From the NCBI RefSeq assembly GCF_002954665.1, contig NZ_MSCM01000001.1, positions 1,376,836 through 1,440,835 of the forward strand: a stretch of DNA of 64,000 nucleotides. Direction: 5' to 3'. The stretch's first letter is position 1. Each line of letters starts with the position of its first letter. Origin of the DNA: Polaribacter glomeratus. GTDB lineage: Bacteria; Bacteroidota; Bacteroidia; Flavobacteriales; Flavobacteriaceae. Below are positions 7,448 through 17,102 of the stretch, in pieces. The translations under genes and the position numbers were made by a program. Under the pieces are notes generated by a model. The model had not been told where the DNA came from. It saw only the letters and a program-made list of their open reading frames with translations, and ran no database searches.

Positions 7448-9349
7448 ATGCCCCTAAGAAACTTAATATTTATAGTCGTCTATAGTTTCTCCCTTTTTTT
7501 TACCAATGCACAAAATAACAACTTTACTTCTTCATGGAAAATACCAAATGGCACTTTTGAGCTACCTCTAAAAGAGTACGCAAACATTACAGTTTATTGG
7601 GGAGACGGCAGCGCTACAACCCATAAAAACGGTATATTTCCAACACACACTTACAATGTATCTGGCAGCTATAACATCGAAATTGATGTAAATGATGCAG
7701 CCAAAAATATTGGAAGCATGTTTCTGAACGGGAATCATCCTTCTAGAACGATGCTTTTAGATATTTCTAATTGGGGCGAAGGAATATGGAGTTCTTTTTT
7801 TGGCGCTTTTTTTGGAGCCAACTACTTAACAGTATCCGCAACAGATGAACCAAACCTTTCTAAAACCACTTCGATGTTTAGAGCATTCCAAAATTGTTCT
7901 TCTTTAGTAGGAACAACTTTTAAGAATTGGGACGTAAGCACCATAACAAACATGAGGTATCTATTTGCAGGTGGCAGTAAATACAAGAATATTAATAATT
8001 TTATGATTTTTAACGGAGATGTTTCTGGCTGGAACACCGCCAATGTTGCCAATATGCGCGGAATGTTTGGTAACTGCATCGCCTTTGATGTTGGTGGAAC
8101 TCAAAGTTTAAATAATTGGAATACTGCTGCGGTTACTGATATGCAATTTATGTTTTCAGTTGATGTTATAGATGTTTTATTTAAAGTAAATGTTTCAAGC
8201 TGGAATACAGCTAACGTTACTAATATGATGGCTATGTTTCAGGGTAGAGCGGCATTTAATTGTGACATCAGTAATTGGAGTACTCAGAAAGTAACGGATA
8301 TGTCATACATGTTTTTTGAGGCGTCGGCATTCAATAAAAATATTAATAGAAACGGTAATTCCTGGAATACAGCTGCGGTAACTAATATGTATAGAATGTT
8401 TTATAGCGCCCACTCATTTAATGGAGATATAACAAATTGGAATACGACTTCTTTACTTAATACAGAGTCCATGTTTGAAAATGCCTTTACTTTTAACCAA
8501 AATATCCGAAGAGATGGAGATATTTGGAATACGGCCGAAGTAACTAATATGAAATGGATGTTTTATTATGCGGAAGCTTTTAATGGAGATATAACAAACT
8601 GGAATACCGCTAAAGTTACCGACATGGAACTGATGTTTTATGGAGCCAAAGCCTTTAAAGAAAAACTTGAGATAGTTTCTAAAAGTTGGGACATGAAAAG
8701 GGTTAGAAATAAGGAAGTAAATAACAATCTTTTTCCATACAAAGGAGAAAATTTAAATAAAGGAAGTACCAAGCTAATTTTTAAAGAATATCTCAACTAT
8801 ATTTTAATATATGTCTTCATCCTTATAATTAGTATTCTTTATCTATTTCGAAAAAACATATTATCAAAATATAAAAAAAATAGCCGGTATGTTTTTAGTG
8901 ATTTAATTTTAACAGATACATGGTCTATTAAACCTTTGAATACTGATTTATCAGAAATTGAAGCAAAAATATCCGAGCGTTACAATAAAAATGAAATAAT
9001 TAAAGTGTTTCATCTATTTGAGCAAAACATATTTAAAGATAATATATTTGAAAAAAAAGGAGTTAACGTTAAAGAGTTTTCAAGGATAACAGGTGTTCCA
9101 CTAACGCATTGTTTTTATTTGTTAAAGTTTCATATTACTAGTACTAGTTTTACAAAATTTAAAAATTATTCAAGAATTGAAGTTGCCGTTAGATTAATTG
9201 AGAATAGTTATTTGGTCAAAGGAACTTTTGAATCTTTATCTGTAGAAGTAGGGTTTGAGTCTTATAGCACTTTTTTCAATTCCTTTAAAGTACACACATC
9301 ATTAACTCCAAGCGAATATGCACGTTTAAACAAAATAGAGCTTATATAA
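7448..9349 (+). CDS. Transmembrane regulator: secreted BspA/DUF285 repeat ectodomain plus cytoplasmic AraC-type HTH
   Basis: 633 residues in an unusual order. A signal peptide (hydrophobic to about FFTNAQ, residue 22) is followed by a PKD-like strand region with ITVYWGDGS (about 25-90). Residues ~125-420 are about ten BspA/DUF285 repeats of the form WNTAxVTNMxxMF. A single hydrophobic segment (about 446-468, ILIYVFILIISILYLF) is followed by RKN. The cytoplasmic ~165 residues end in an AraC-type helix-turn-helix: LSVEVGFESYSTFFNSFK then LTPSEYARL. Inference: a one-component transmembrane transcription factor that senses outside the inner membrane. The next gene has the same PKD-like plus DUF285 ectodomain, so the regulator probably controls it or binds the same partner. 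AraC proteins behind sensor domains are common in Bacteroidota; a BspA sensor I do not recall. Confidence 0.82.
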   Translation: MPLRNLIFIVVYSFSLFFTNAQNNNFTSSWKIPNGTFELPLKEYANITVYWGDGSATTHKNGIFPTHTYNVSGSYNIEIDVNDAAKNIGSMFLNGNHPSRTMLLDISNWGEGIWSSFFGAFFGANYLTVSATDEPNLSKTTSMFRAFQNCSSLVGTTFKNWDVSTITNMRYLFAGGSKYKNINNFMIFNGDVSGWNTANVANMRGMFGNCIAFDVGGTQSLNNWNTAAVTDMQFMFSVDVIDVLFKVNVSSWNTANVTNMMAMFQGRAAFNCDISNWSTQKVTDMSYMFFEASAFNKNINRNGNSWNTAAVTNMYRMFYSAHSFNGDITNWNTTSLLNTESMFENAFTFNQNIRRDGDIWNTAEVTNMKWMFYYAEAFNGDITNWNTAKVTDMELMFYGAKAFKEKLEIVSKSWDMKRVRNKEVNNNLFPYKGENLNKGSTKLIFKEYLNYILIYVFILIISILYLFRKNILSKYKKNSRYVFSDLILTDTWSIKPLNTDLSEIEAKISERYNKNEIIKVFHLFEQNIFKDNIFEKKGVNVKEFSRITGVPLTHCFYLLKFHITSTSFTKFKNYSRIEVAVRLIENSYLVKGTFESLSVEVGFESYSTFFNSFKVHTSLTPSEYARLNKIELI

Positions 9350-9577
9350 AAATTCAAATTAAGTCAATTAATTCGTTTGCTTTTTCTGCTATCAAATAAT
9401 TATATACTTGTTATCGAAGCAATTTTTAACTTTAATAGATAGAATAAAACAAAACCACTTAATATTTAGCAGCATTTTTTCTATATTCATTTCTATAACA
9501 CAAGAATTTCAAAATTTTTTAGCAGTATAAAATAAGTGAATGCTATCCATTTCTTTTTTTATCTCTTTTTATACTTG

Positions 9578-9611
9578 TTGAAAACTCAATATATCTTTTG
9601 AAAACCCAATA
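9578..9611 (+). promoter_or_regulatory. Direct repeat pair, candidate operator for the upstream AraC-type regulator
   Basis: TTGAAAACTCAATA at 9578-9591 and TTGAAAACCCAATA at 9598-9611: 13 of 14 bases equal, start-to-start 20 bases, i.e. two helical turns on one DNA face. AraC-family proteins commonly bind such half-sites. Position, between the regulator gene and its likely target, supports the call; binding is inferred. Confidence 0.5.
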
Positions 9612-9633
9612 GTGCACATAAAGTATTTTTTTT

Positions 9634-9668
9634 AGGGCTTAAATCCCGCTAGTTTAGCAAAAAGCCCT
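9634..9668 (+). promoter_or_regulatory. Leader hairpin immediately before the BspA gene start
   Basis: AGGGCTT pairs with AAGCCCT; an inner GCTA/TAGC stem lies between. The structure ends four bases before the ATG at 9673 and has no T-run, so it would act on translation or mRNA stability rather than terminate. Confidence 0.4.
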
Positions 9669-9672
9669 CATC

Positions 9673-12600
9673 ATGAAAAGAATACTTCAACTACTATTTC
9701 TAGTTGCTATTTTAATTAATTCAACCTTAAATGCAAAAACAACAGTTTCAAAAACTTTAAGTTTTACCAAAGAAAACAAGTTTTACCATCTAGAAAGTGA
9801 GTCTATTAAAATTGATGAAGCAAAAGAAACTTCTATTTTAATAGCATTGCCATTTATTACAAATTGGGAAACAACTTCCCCAAACGAAGTGGTAAAAATA
9901 CCCTTATCTGGTTCTTATACTATAGACTGGGGAGACGGAACAACTGAATCTTTAACTAATACAGCAGAACACACCTATACAGCAGTAGGAAGCTACGATG
10001 TTTCTATTAATGGCGCCGCCACTAAAATAGATTTTAAAAGTGTACCACATTCCAAAGATAAAATAAAAGACATTAAACAATGGGGAGGTACTGTTTGGGA
10101 AGCAAACTTAAGTTTTGCTTTCCAGGCATGTACCAAATTAAATAGTACAGCAACAGACGCGCCTAATTTAAATAATGTTACAAATATGGAAGGTATGTTT
10201 AACGCTGCTTCCGCATTTAATGGAGATCTATCGTCTTGGGATGTAAGTAATGTTACCAATATGAATGGTATGTTTTACGATGCCTTTCTATTTAATTCAG
10301 ATATTTCTTCTTGGAATGTAGGCAGCGTTACCAGCATGTCTGCTATGTTTTATGGAGCTTCAACCTTCAATTCCGATATTTTTTCTTGGGATGTTAGTAG
10401 CGTTACCAATATGCCATTTATGTTTTTTAAAGCCACCGTATTCAATCAAGATATATCTTCTTGGGATTTTAGTGCTGTTACCAATCTCTTCCTTTTCCTT
10501 GAAGACGCAACAAGCGTATCAACAAGAAATTATGATAAACTTTTAAGAGCCTGGGATGCGATTGCTCTTTCTTTACCTTCGGATGTAAATATAGGAAATG
10601 TCTCAACTTTAAAGCATTGTACAGGTGCAAAGGCGAAAGCAACACTAGAAGGTAAAAAAAACTGGACGATTAATGATGCTGGGTTAGATTGCACTACTTC
10701 TTCCGCATTCATTACAACTTGGGAAACTACCACTGCAAACGAAACTATAAATATACCTATGTCTGGTACTTACTCTATAGACTGGGGAGATGGCACAATA
10801 GAATCCATTACAGGCACTGCAACACATAGTTACGCAAGTGCAGCAACCTATACAGTTAGTATTGGTGTTGGTGCTACAAGAATAAATTTCAGTAGCATCA
10901 CTGACTCAAAAGATAAGATAAAAACAGTTACACAATGGGGAGATATTACTTGGGGAACTGATTTAAGTAATGCTTTTAAATATTGTACGCAATTAAATAT
11001 AACTGCCTCAGATGCACCTGACTTATCCAATACCACTAATTTATCTTTTATGTTTATGGGTGCTTCAACATTAAATGCAAATCTTAATTCTTGGGATGTG
11101 AGTAATGTTAATACAATGCATTACATGTTTCATACAGCTTCAATGTTTAATGGTGATATTTCTGAATGGAATGTTAGTAACGTAACAAATATGACATCCA
11201 TGTTTGGCAACGCTTTCGTATTTAATCAAGATATTTCTTTTTGGAATGTGAGCAGTGTTACCAGTATGCAAGCGATGTTTCGGGGTGCATCCGTATTTGA
11301 TGCAGATGTTTCTGCTTGGAATGTAAGCAATGTTACCAATATGCAAAATATGTTTAGACATGCTGGCGCATTTAATGCAAATCTTAATTCTTGGGTTGTG
11401 AGTAATGTTACCGATATGGGGTATATGTTTAGATATGCTAACGCATTTAATGGAGATGTTTCTTCTTGGAATGTAAGTAATGTTACAAACATGAAACATA
11501 TGTTTATCAGAGCTATAGTATTTAATCAAGATATTTCTTCTTGGAATGTGAGCAGTGTTAACAATATGAACAATATGTTTCGGGATGCATACGCATTTGA
11601 TGCAGATGTTTCTGCTTGGAATGTAAGCAATGTTACCAATATGCAAAGTGTGTTTAGAAATGCTAGAGCATTTAATGCAAATCTTTCTGATTGGGATTTT
11701 AGCACTGCTGTTACAAGTCTAGATTTTTTTCTTGATGGGACAACAAGTTTATCAACAATAAATTATGACAACCTTTTAATCGCATGGGCTGCTTCAGCTG
11801 CTTCTTTGCCTGCAAATCAAAATCTAGGTGATCTATCTTCCTTAAAACATTGTGCTGGAGCTGATGCTAAAATAGCATTAGAGGCAAAAGGTTGGACTAT
11901 TGGTGATGGAGGTTTGTCTACAAACTGTAATACTTGGTCAGGCGCAACAGATACAAATTGGGCAACAACGACAAACTGGAGTTCGGGCGCAACCCCTTCA
12001 GCTGCAAACGCTGTTGTAATTCCTAATACGACAAAAAAACCTGTAATCGATGCAAATACTATTGCGTTATCCAAAGATCTAACCATCCTAAAAGAGGCAA
12101 CATTAACAGTTAATTCTCCTGGCGGCCTTACTATAAGTGGTAACCTTAATCAAAACGGAACTTTTACTATAAATTCTGGTGGTTCTCTTAAAGTAAACGG
12201 AACTTCTACAGGAACTGTAATTTATAATAGAAATTTATCAACTACAAATTGGTACTTAGTGGCTTCCCCTTTTGCGGGCGAAACTATAGAAAAATTAAGA
12301 ACGAATAATAGTCTTGCTCCTGGTAGTGATACTAATATTGGTTTAGCAAGTTATAATAATACATTAAACTCTAATAGATGGATATATCAAAATACGTCTT
12401 CTACAGGTAACATAAATGTTGGGCAAGGATATTCTGTAAAATTAGCAACCGCGGGTAATCTTTCTTTTTCAGGAACTCTAAATACGGTTAGCAAAATAAG
12501 TACAATAACGCAAGCATCAAGTAATTTTAATTTAGTTGGAAATCCGTTTACTGCCTATTTAAATCTTGGTGATTTCTTTGCCGATAATGTTACTGATGGT

Positions 12601-13494
12601 ATTTTATCCGAAGCTTCTGCCTGGTTTTGGGATCAAAGTTCTCGTGAATACGAGACAAAAACTTCAGGAGTAGATGGCAATTTTGAAATTGCACCAGCAC
12701 AAGCATTCTTTTTAAATGCGGGTAGTGCATCTACAAATACAACTTTTGATATTGCAGACATCACACATCAAAAAACAGATAACTTTCAAAAACAAGCGGA
12801 TACAAGACCTCAAATTAAATTATTTGTAAAAGAAGGCAAGAACACCAAATACACACGTGTTTTCTATATAGAAGGAACTACTACTAGTTTTGACAATGGG
12901 TATGATGGAACTATTTTTGGCAATAGCAATAATTCTTTTCAACTATACACCCAATTAGTAGCAAATAATAGCGGCCAAAAGTTAGGTGTACAAGTGTTGC
13001 CAAACTCAGATTATGAAAACATGCTTATTCCTTTAGGCTTAAAAGCCGATGCTGGAAAAAAAGTTACCTTTTCTTCGAAATCTTTGAACCTTCCTAATGG
13101 TATTAAATTATTCTTAGAAGACAAAGAAATGAACACATTTACACGTTTAGATCAAGTTGGTACTAACTATTCTTTTACTCCAAAAATCACTTTAAACGGA
13201 ACTGGTAGATTTTATCTGCACACTTCAAATGGTGCTTTAAGTGTTAACGAAACGAGTGTCTTAAAAAATATTACAGTTTATAATTTGAATCCTGATACTT
13301 TAAGAATAACTGGGTTGCCAATAGGTAAATCTTCTATAAAACTATTTAACCTTCTTGGTAAACACGTTTTAAATACTTCTTTTATGTCCAACGGATCTTA
13401 CAATGCGACTTTACCTAAAAGAACTGCTGGAGTTTATATCATTCAAATTGAAAATGAAGCAAGTAAACTGATTAAAAAGATAATCTTAGAATAA
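9673..13494 (+). CDS. BspA/DUF285-repeat surface protein with T9SS C-terminal sorting domain
   Basis: 1273 residues. Signal peptide to about ILINSTLNA. Two copies of a unit follow: a PKD-like segment ([18 protein letters not shown] near 75; [18 protein letters not shown] near 360) followed by DUF285 repeats ([13 protein letters not shown], 25-residue period; about four in the first unit and nine in the second). Next comes a beta-rich region ([18 protein letters not shown], about 755-) and a ~400-residue part shared with the VCBS protein downstream ([30 protein letters not shown]). The last ~70 residues are a T9SS type A tail ending in [20 protein letters not shown]. Inference: exported through the outer membrane and attached to the cell surface, with a leucine-rich-like repeat face for adhesion. 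Likely regulated by the gene upstream. Confidence 0.88.
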   Translation: MKRILQLLFLVAILINSTLNAKTTVSKTLSFTKENKFYHLESESIKIDEAKETSILIALPFITNWETTSPNEVVKIPLSGSYTIDWGDGTTESLTNTAEHTYTAVGSYDVSINGAATKIDFKSVPHSKDKIKDIKQWGGTVWEANLSFAFQACTKLNSTATDAPNLNNVTNMEGMFNAASAFNGDLSSWDVSNVTNMNGMFYDAFLFNSDISSWNVGSVTSMSAMFYGASTFNSDIFSWDVSSVTNMPFMFFKATVFNQDISSWDFSAVTNLFLFLEDATSVSTRNYDKLLRAWDAIALSLPSDVNIGNVSTLKHCTGAKAKATLEGKKNWTINDAGLDCTTSSAFITTWETTTANETINIPMSGTYSIDWGDGTIESITGTATHSYASAATYTVSIGVGATRINFSSITDSKDKIKTVTQWGDITWGTDLSNAFKYCTQLNITASDAPDLSNTTNLSFMFMGASTLNANLNSWDVSNVNTMHYMFHTASMFNGDISEWNVSNVTNMTSMFGNAFVFNQDISFWNVSSVTSMQAMFRGASVFDADVSAWNVSNVTNMQNMFRHAGAFNANLNSWVVSNVTDMGYMFRYANAFNGDVSSWNVSNVTNMKHMFIRAIVFNQDISSWNVSSVNNMNNMFRDAYAFDADVSAWNVSNVTNMQSVFRNARAFNANLSDWDFSTAVTSLDFFLDGTTSLSTINYDNLLIAWAASAASLPANQNLGDLSSLKHCAGADAKIALEAKGWTIGDGGLSTNCNTWSGATDTNWATTTNWSSGATPSAANAVVIPNTTKKPVIDANTIALSKDLTILKEATLTVNSPGGLTISGNLNQNGTFTINSGGSLKVNGTSTGTVIYNRNLSTTNWYLVASPFAGETIEKLRTNNSLAPGSDTNIGLASYNNTLNSNRWIYQNTSSTGNINVGQGYSVKLATAGNLSFSGTLNTVSKISTITQASSNFNLVGNPFTAYLNLGDFFADNVTDGILSEASAWFWDQSSREYETKTSGVDGNFEIAPAQAFFLNAGSASTNTTFDIADITHQKTDNFQKQADTRPQIKLFVKEGKNTKYTRVFYIEGTTTSFDNGYDGTIFGNSNNSFQLYTQLVANNSGQKLGVQVLPNSDYENMLIPLGLKADAGKKVTFSSKSLNLPNGIKLFLEDKEMNTFTRLDQVGTNYSFTPKITLNGTGRFYLHTSNGALSVNETSVLKNITVYNLNPDTLRITGLPIGKSSIKLFNLLGKHVLNTSFMSNGSYNATLPKRTAGVYIIQIENEASKLIKKIILE
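11060..11700 (+). repeat. Higher-order tandem repeat in the BspA gene: 75-bp units in a 300-bp period
   Basis: The 25-residue DUF285 unit appears as 75 bp of DNA, and blocks of four units repeat at an offset of exactly 300 bp. The stretch from 11221 and the stretch from 11521 share long identical runs (TTTAATCAAGATATTTCTT, TGCAGATGTTTCTGCTTGGA) over about 180 bp, and 11041-11220 resembles 11341-11520 at the same offset. This points to recent recombination within the gene and possible length variation. Confidence 0.75.
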
Positions 13495-13520
13495 AACCCA
13501 AGACTTACATACAAACCATC

Positions 13521-13700
13521 ATGAAGAAAAAAATAAGACAGTCAGAAAATAATGTGGAAGAAATTACACGTAAACACGCCATTAAAAAAATAGGTAATTA
13601 TGGCAAATATGCTGCATTAACTGCTTTGGGTACTTATCTAATTCTTAATCCACAAAAAGCACAAGCTACAAGCCCCGAAGCTCCTGGAAAAGACTTTTAA
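13521..13700 (+). CDS. Small exported or membrane-anchored peptide of 59 residues, unknown function
   Basis: ATG at 13521, stop at 13698-13700; 26 bases after the BspA gene. The peptide starts with a charged segment (MKKKIRQSENNVEEITRKHA), has a moderately hydrophobic middle (KYAALTALGTYLILN) and ends PQKAQATSPEAPGKDF. AQA just before the acidic tail looks like a signal peptidase site, and ITRKHAIKK weakly resembles a twin-arginine start. Small proteins of this layout exist in other Bacteroidota, but I know no function. A homologous reading frame follows the VCBS gene at 16894-17076, so the peptide travels with this type of T9SS cargo gene. Conservation of the frame between the two copies is the main reason to call it a gene. 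Confidence 0.65.
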   Translation: MKKKIRQSENNVEEITRKHAIKKIGNYGKYAALTALGTYLILNPQKAQATSPEAPGKDF

Positions 13701-13775
13701 ATTTGATTGCATCCTAAATTCTTGAAATTTTTATTTTTTTGAGATGTACACATAATAAAGAAAAACTATAAATTT

Positions 13776-16700
13776 ATGTTTAAACACACCCTTATTCTAA
13801 CCTTTTTGTGCACACTATCTTTACAAGCACAATTTACATTCGACTCCAGCTCACCTGCAGCAGTAGCAAATAGTATCGCTTTAGATGCGAACATTACCTT
13901 AAATTTTAGTGACAATACGAAGACTGCTAGCATTACCGCTGCAAACATTGTGATTACTGGAAGATATACCGGTAGTATTGCGGGCGACTTTTCTGGTGGT
14001 GGCACCAAAACTGTTGTCTTTAACCCTACAACTAACTTTAAACCCGGCGAAGTAATTACCCTAACACTTACTGCTGCTGTACTAAACACGGCAGATGAAG
14101 TTTTAACAAACCCAACAAGTTTTAGTTTTACCTCCAAAAGCGCGCTGAATGCTTTTACACCTTCTTGGACCGATAACTATGTTGCAGATGTTCCTAAATA
14201 TAGTTCACGTCAGGAAGCTACAACTTTCAGTATACCAGCTGATATAGACGGAGATGGAGATATTGACATTATATCTTGTAACTTTTGGCTCTATACGATC
14301 ACTTTACATAGAAATGATGGCAATGCAAACCCTAGCTTTACCTCTACAAATATAGGAACTACTTCTGTGGCAACTAAACCATATGCGCTTTTTGCAGCCG
14401 ATATCGATGGAGATGGCGATTTAGATATTATTGAAGGAGATAGTGGTGATGGATCAGACTCTAAGGCCACTATAAGAATTTATATCAATGATAATGGGGA
14501 TGGTTCTACTTGGTCTACAAGGGGTTTTACTCACAGACGAAAGAGTGTGCTTTTAGAAGGTAAACCTTCTGTTTTTGTAGCTGATATGGACAACGATGGA
14601 GATATGGATATTATTGGGTCAGGTTGGGGTAATAGCAGAATCGCTTGGTACGAAAGTACAGACGGTGCTGGTTCTTTTTCAAATGGGGAAATCATTACAA
14701 ACAGTGCAAGTGCGGTAAGATCTATTTTTGCCGCCGATATGGATAACGACGGTGATATGGATATTATTTCAGCATCATCAGGTGATAGTAAAATTGCGTG
14801 GTATGAAAATGATGGCAGTGCAAATCCAACTTTTACTGAAATAGGCATAGCAGGTGCAACTGCTGCGCAAGCTATTTTTGCTGCAGATATGGATAATGAC
14901 GGTGATATAGACATTATTGCAGTTAAACAAAATGGTATTAAGTGGTTTGAGAATGATGGTAGTGCAGACCCAACCTTTACAGCTGAAAATGTTGCTACAT
15001 CGGGCCCAGGTCCAAATCAAACTGGTATTTTTGGAGGGCTTGGTCCAATAGCTATTTCTGCAGCAGATATTAATAATGATGGTTATATGGACATTCTTTC
15101 AGCTAAATCTTGGTATCTAAATGATGGGAATACAAATCCGTCTTGGACCGCTGCTACATTTAGAAATGGTACAGACGACATAAGGTCTATTTCTGCCGCT
15201 GACATGGATGGTGATGGCGATATGGATATTCTTGCTACGTCGTTTGATGATAGCGAGATATCTTGGTATAAAAATAGCACAGCCACCACTTGGGATGGAA
15301 GCGAAAGTAATGCTTGGGCTACTGCGGATAATTGGTCTAATGGCGTACCTAATACAAATTCTGATGTAACAATAGAAAATGTAGGTTCGGCGCCAGTGCT
15401 TACAACGGCTGCAAGTGTAAAAAGTATCACTGTAAATTCAGATGCCTCTTTTACCGAATCAGGCAACAGTGCAGGATTATCAATTGCAACAAATTTTACA
15501 AATACTGGTACTACAACACTTAATTCTGGGAGTTCTATTATTGTAGCAGGCAATGCGACTGGAGAAATCAACTATAAAAGAAATATAGAAAGTACCAATT
15601 GGCAATTCATTTCTTCACCTGTTAGCGGGCAAGATATTGACGCTTTTATAGGAGCGCAAAGTATGGCTGTTGGTACTGATGACAATAGAGGTTTATCAGA
15701 TTATAACAATACTACAGAAGCTTTTACTTTTTGGCAAGCAGGAACTACCAATTCTGGAAATTTTGTTTTAGGCGATGGGCGCGCAATTAAACTATCAGAA
15801 ACCGAAGACATTACTTTTACAGGCACTCTTTCTACTGAAAAAGTAGACATTGCAATAACATCAAACACAAACGGCTTTAACTTAATTGGCAACCCGTATC
15901 CTTCTTATATTGCTGCAAATACAGGTGCAGATGCAGTTAACAATCTTTTAACGATAAATGATGTAGACAATGATTTTTTAACTGAAGCTACATTGTGGTT
16001 TTGGGACCAATCTAACGAATCTTACACAACCAAAAACTTAGCTTCTGCAGCTTTCTTTATTGCGCCTGGGCAAGGTTTTTTTGTAAGTGCGAATGGCGAT
16101 AAAACGTTTAGTTTTACAGAAGCAATGCAAAGCCATCAAGGCACAGATACCTTCCTAAAAACAAACAACAACAGACCAGAAATAAAAATATCACTCACAA
16201 ACGGCACCGTTTTTAAACATTCAGAAATCTATTATATAGCAGGAACCACAACCAGTTTTGATAACGGATATGACAGTTCTATTTTTGGGGGAGCCAATCA
16301 AAACTTTAGCCTATACACGCATGCTGTTGCAAATAGTACGGGTAGAAAACTAGGAATTCAATCGTTGCCAAACTCAGATTATGAAAGCATGGTAATTCCC
16401 ATTGGTATAAAAACTGCCGCCGATATAGAAATTACTTTCTCTATAGAAACTTTAAACTTACCAGAAGGTCTTAAAGTGTATTTAGAAGATAGAGAGAACA
16501 ATACATTTACGCAATTAGACCAAGTAAATACCACCTACAAAATTACTTTAGCAGAAGCTATTAGTGATATTGGAAGATTCTATTTACATACGTCACAAAA
16601 TGTTTTAAATGTGCTAGAAAATGCTACATTAAACACTATTAGCATTTATAAAACAGCGAATACTACCTTAAGATTTGATGGTTTACCACAAGGAAATACA

Positions 16701-16862
16701 ACAATTAAGGGATACAATGCAGCTGGCCAACAAGTGCTGCTTACTACTTTCGTAACTAACGGAACAAAAGATCTTGCGTTACCCAAACTAGCAAAGGGTG
16801 TTTATATCATTCAGATAGAAACCGAAGCGGGTACATTGAGCAAGAAAATAATCTTAGAATAA
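13776..16862 (+). CDS. VCBS/FG-GAP repeat protein with Big_5-like domain and T9SS sorting tail
   Basis: 1028 residues. Signal peptide to about LCTLSLQAQ. Residues ~20-125 look like a bacterial Ig-like (Big_5/SbsA) domain (SITAANIVITGRY, FKPGEVITLTLTAAVLN). Residues ~140-500 are about eight VCBS/FG-GAP repeats, each with a calcium-loop motif such as ADIDGDGDIDI or ADMDNDGDMDI. They are followed by TTWDGSESNAWATADNWSNG and a ~400-residue region homologous to the BspA protein upstream ([31 protein letters not shown]). The C-terminus VYIIQIETEAGTLSKKIILE is a T9SS type A signal. Predicted cell-surface, Ca-binding propeller-type protein; adhesion or ligand binding is inferred. Its 3' half and the following peptide copy form a duplicate of the preceding gene pair. 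Confidence 0.87.
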   Translation: MFKHTLILTFLCTLSLQAQFTFDSSSPAAVANSIALDANITLNFSDNTKTASITAANIVITGRYTGSIAGDFSGGGTKTVVFNPTTNFKPGEVITLTLTAAVLNTADEVLTNPTSFSFTSKSALNAFTPSWTDNYVADVPKYSSRQEATTFSIPADIDGDGDIDIISCNFWLYTITLHRNDGNANPSFTSTNIGTTSVATKPYALFAADIDGDGDLDIIEGDSGDGSDSKATIRIYINDNGDGSTWSTRGFTHRRKSVLLEGKPSVFVADMDNDGDMDIIGSGWGNSRIAWYESTDGAGSFSNGEIITNSASAVRSIFAADMDNDGDMDIISASSGDSKIAWYENDGSANPTFTEIGIAGATAAQAIFAADMDNDGDIDIIAVKQNGIKWFENDGSADPTFTAENVATSGPGPNQTGIFGGLGPIAISAADINNDGYMDILSAKSWYLNDGNTNPSWTAATFRNGTDDIRSISAADMDGDGDMDILATSFDDSEISWYKNSTATTWDGSESNAWATADNWSNGVPNTNSDVTIENVGSAPVLTTAASVKSITVNSDASFTESGNSAGLSIATNFTNTGTTTLNSGSSIIVAGNATGEINYKRNIESTNWQFISSPVSGQDIDAFIGAQSMAVGTDDNRGLSDYNNTTEAFTFWQAGTTNSGNFVLGDGRAIKLSETEDITFTGTLSTEKVDIAITSNTNGFNLIGNPYPSYIAANTGADAVNNLLTINDVDNDFLTEATLWFWDQSNESYTTKNLASAAFFIAPGQGFFVSANGDKTFSFTEAMQSHQGTDTFLKTNNNRPEIKISLTNGTVFKHSEIYYIAGTTTSFDNGYDSSIFGGANQNFSLYTHAVANSTGRKLGIQSLPNSDYESMVIPIGIKTAADIEITFSIETLNLPEGLKVYLEDRENNTFTQLDQVNTTYKITLAEAISDIGRFYLHTSQNVLNVLENATLNTISIYKTANTTLRFDGLPQGNTTIKGYNAAGQQVLLTTFVTNGTKDLALPKLAKGVYIIQIETEAGTLSKKIILE

Positions 16863-16893
16863 ACAACCTCCATTTAGAAAGGCGAAGCTTCAT

Positions 16894-17076
16894 AAAAAAC
16901 AAATAAAAACACCAAAGTCTAAAGAAAAAATTACACGTAAAGATGCCATTAAAAAGATAGGAAATTATGGTAAACATGCTGCATTAAAAGCTTTGGGCAC
17001 CTATCTAATTCTTAATCTACAAAAAGCACAAGCTACAAGTCCCGAAGTTCTTGCTGGACTTTTTAAAAAATTTTAA
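16894..17076 (+). pseudogene. Second copy of the 59-residue peptide gene, without a visible start codon
   Basis: From 16921 the frame reads KEKITRKDAIKKIGNYGKHA, continues ALGTYLILNLQKAQATSPE, and stops at 17074-17076. It is closely similar to the peptide at 13521-13700 and in the same position behind a T9SS cargo gene. The N-terminal part has drifted: no ATG, GTG or TTG is present in frame after the in-frame stop at about 16894. Either it is a decayed copy or it uses an unusual start; decay is more likely because the next gene is also a pseudogene. Confidence 0.6.
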
Positions 17077-17102
17077 GTAATCCATACGTTAATATATTTA
17101 AA

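Larger units (their letters stand above)
9350..9672. other. Regulatory intergenic region before the BspA surface protein gene
   Basis: 323 bases without a gene. It holds a direct repeat pair (9578-9611), a 5'-leader hairpin (9634-9668) and TATACTTGTT twice, at 9403-9412 and 9570-9579. No perfect -7 box is seen; the closest is TATCTTTTG, which overlaps the second direct repeat. Confidence 0.6.

Noticed and set aside
11140-11646. 168-codon open frame on the minus strand inside the BspA gene
   Set aside because: It follows the DUF285 DNA repeats in antisense; the product is itself a low-complexity repeat with no start signal or homology logic.
11041-11700. Regular repeats that might be taken for a CRISPR array
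   Set aside because: The period is 75 bp, fully coding and in frame with DUF285 units; there are no spacers.
14531-15571. Several minus-strand open frames inside the VCBS gene
   Set aside because: They mirror the repeated ADMDNDGDMDI codons; the plus-strand frame is a clear T9SS cargo gene.
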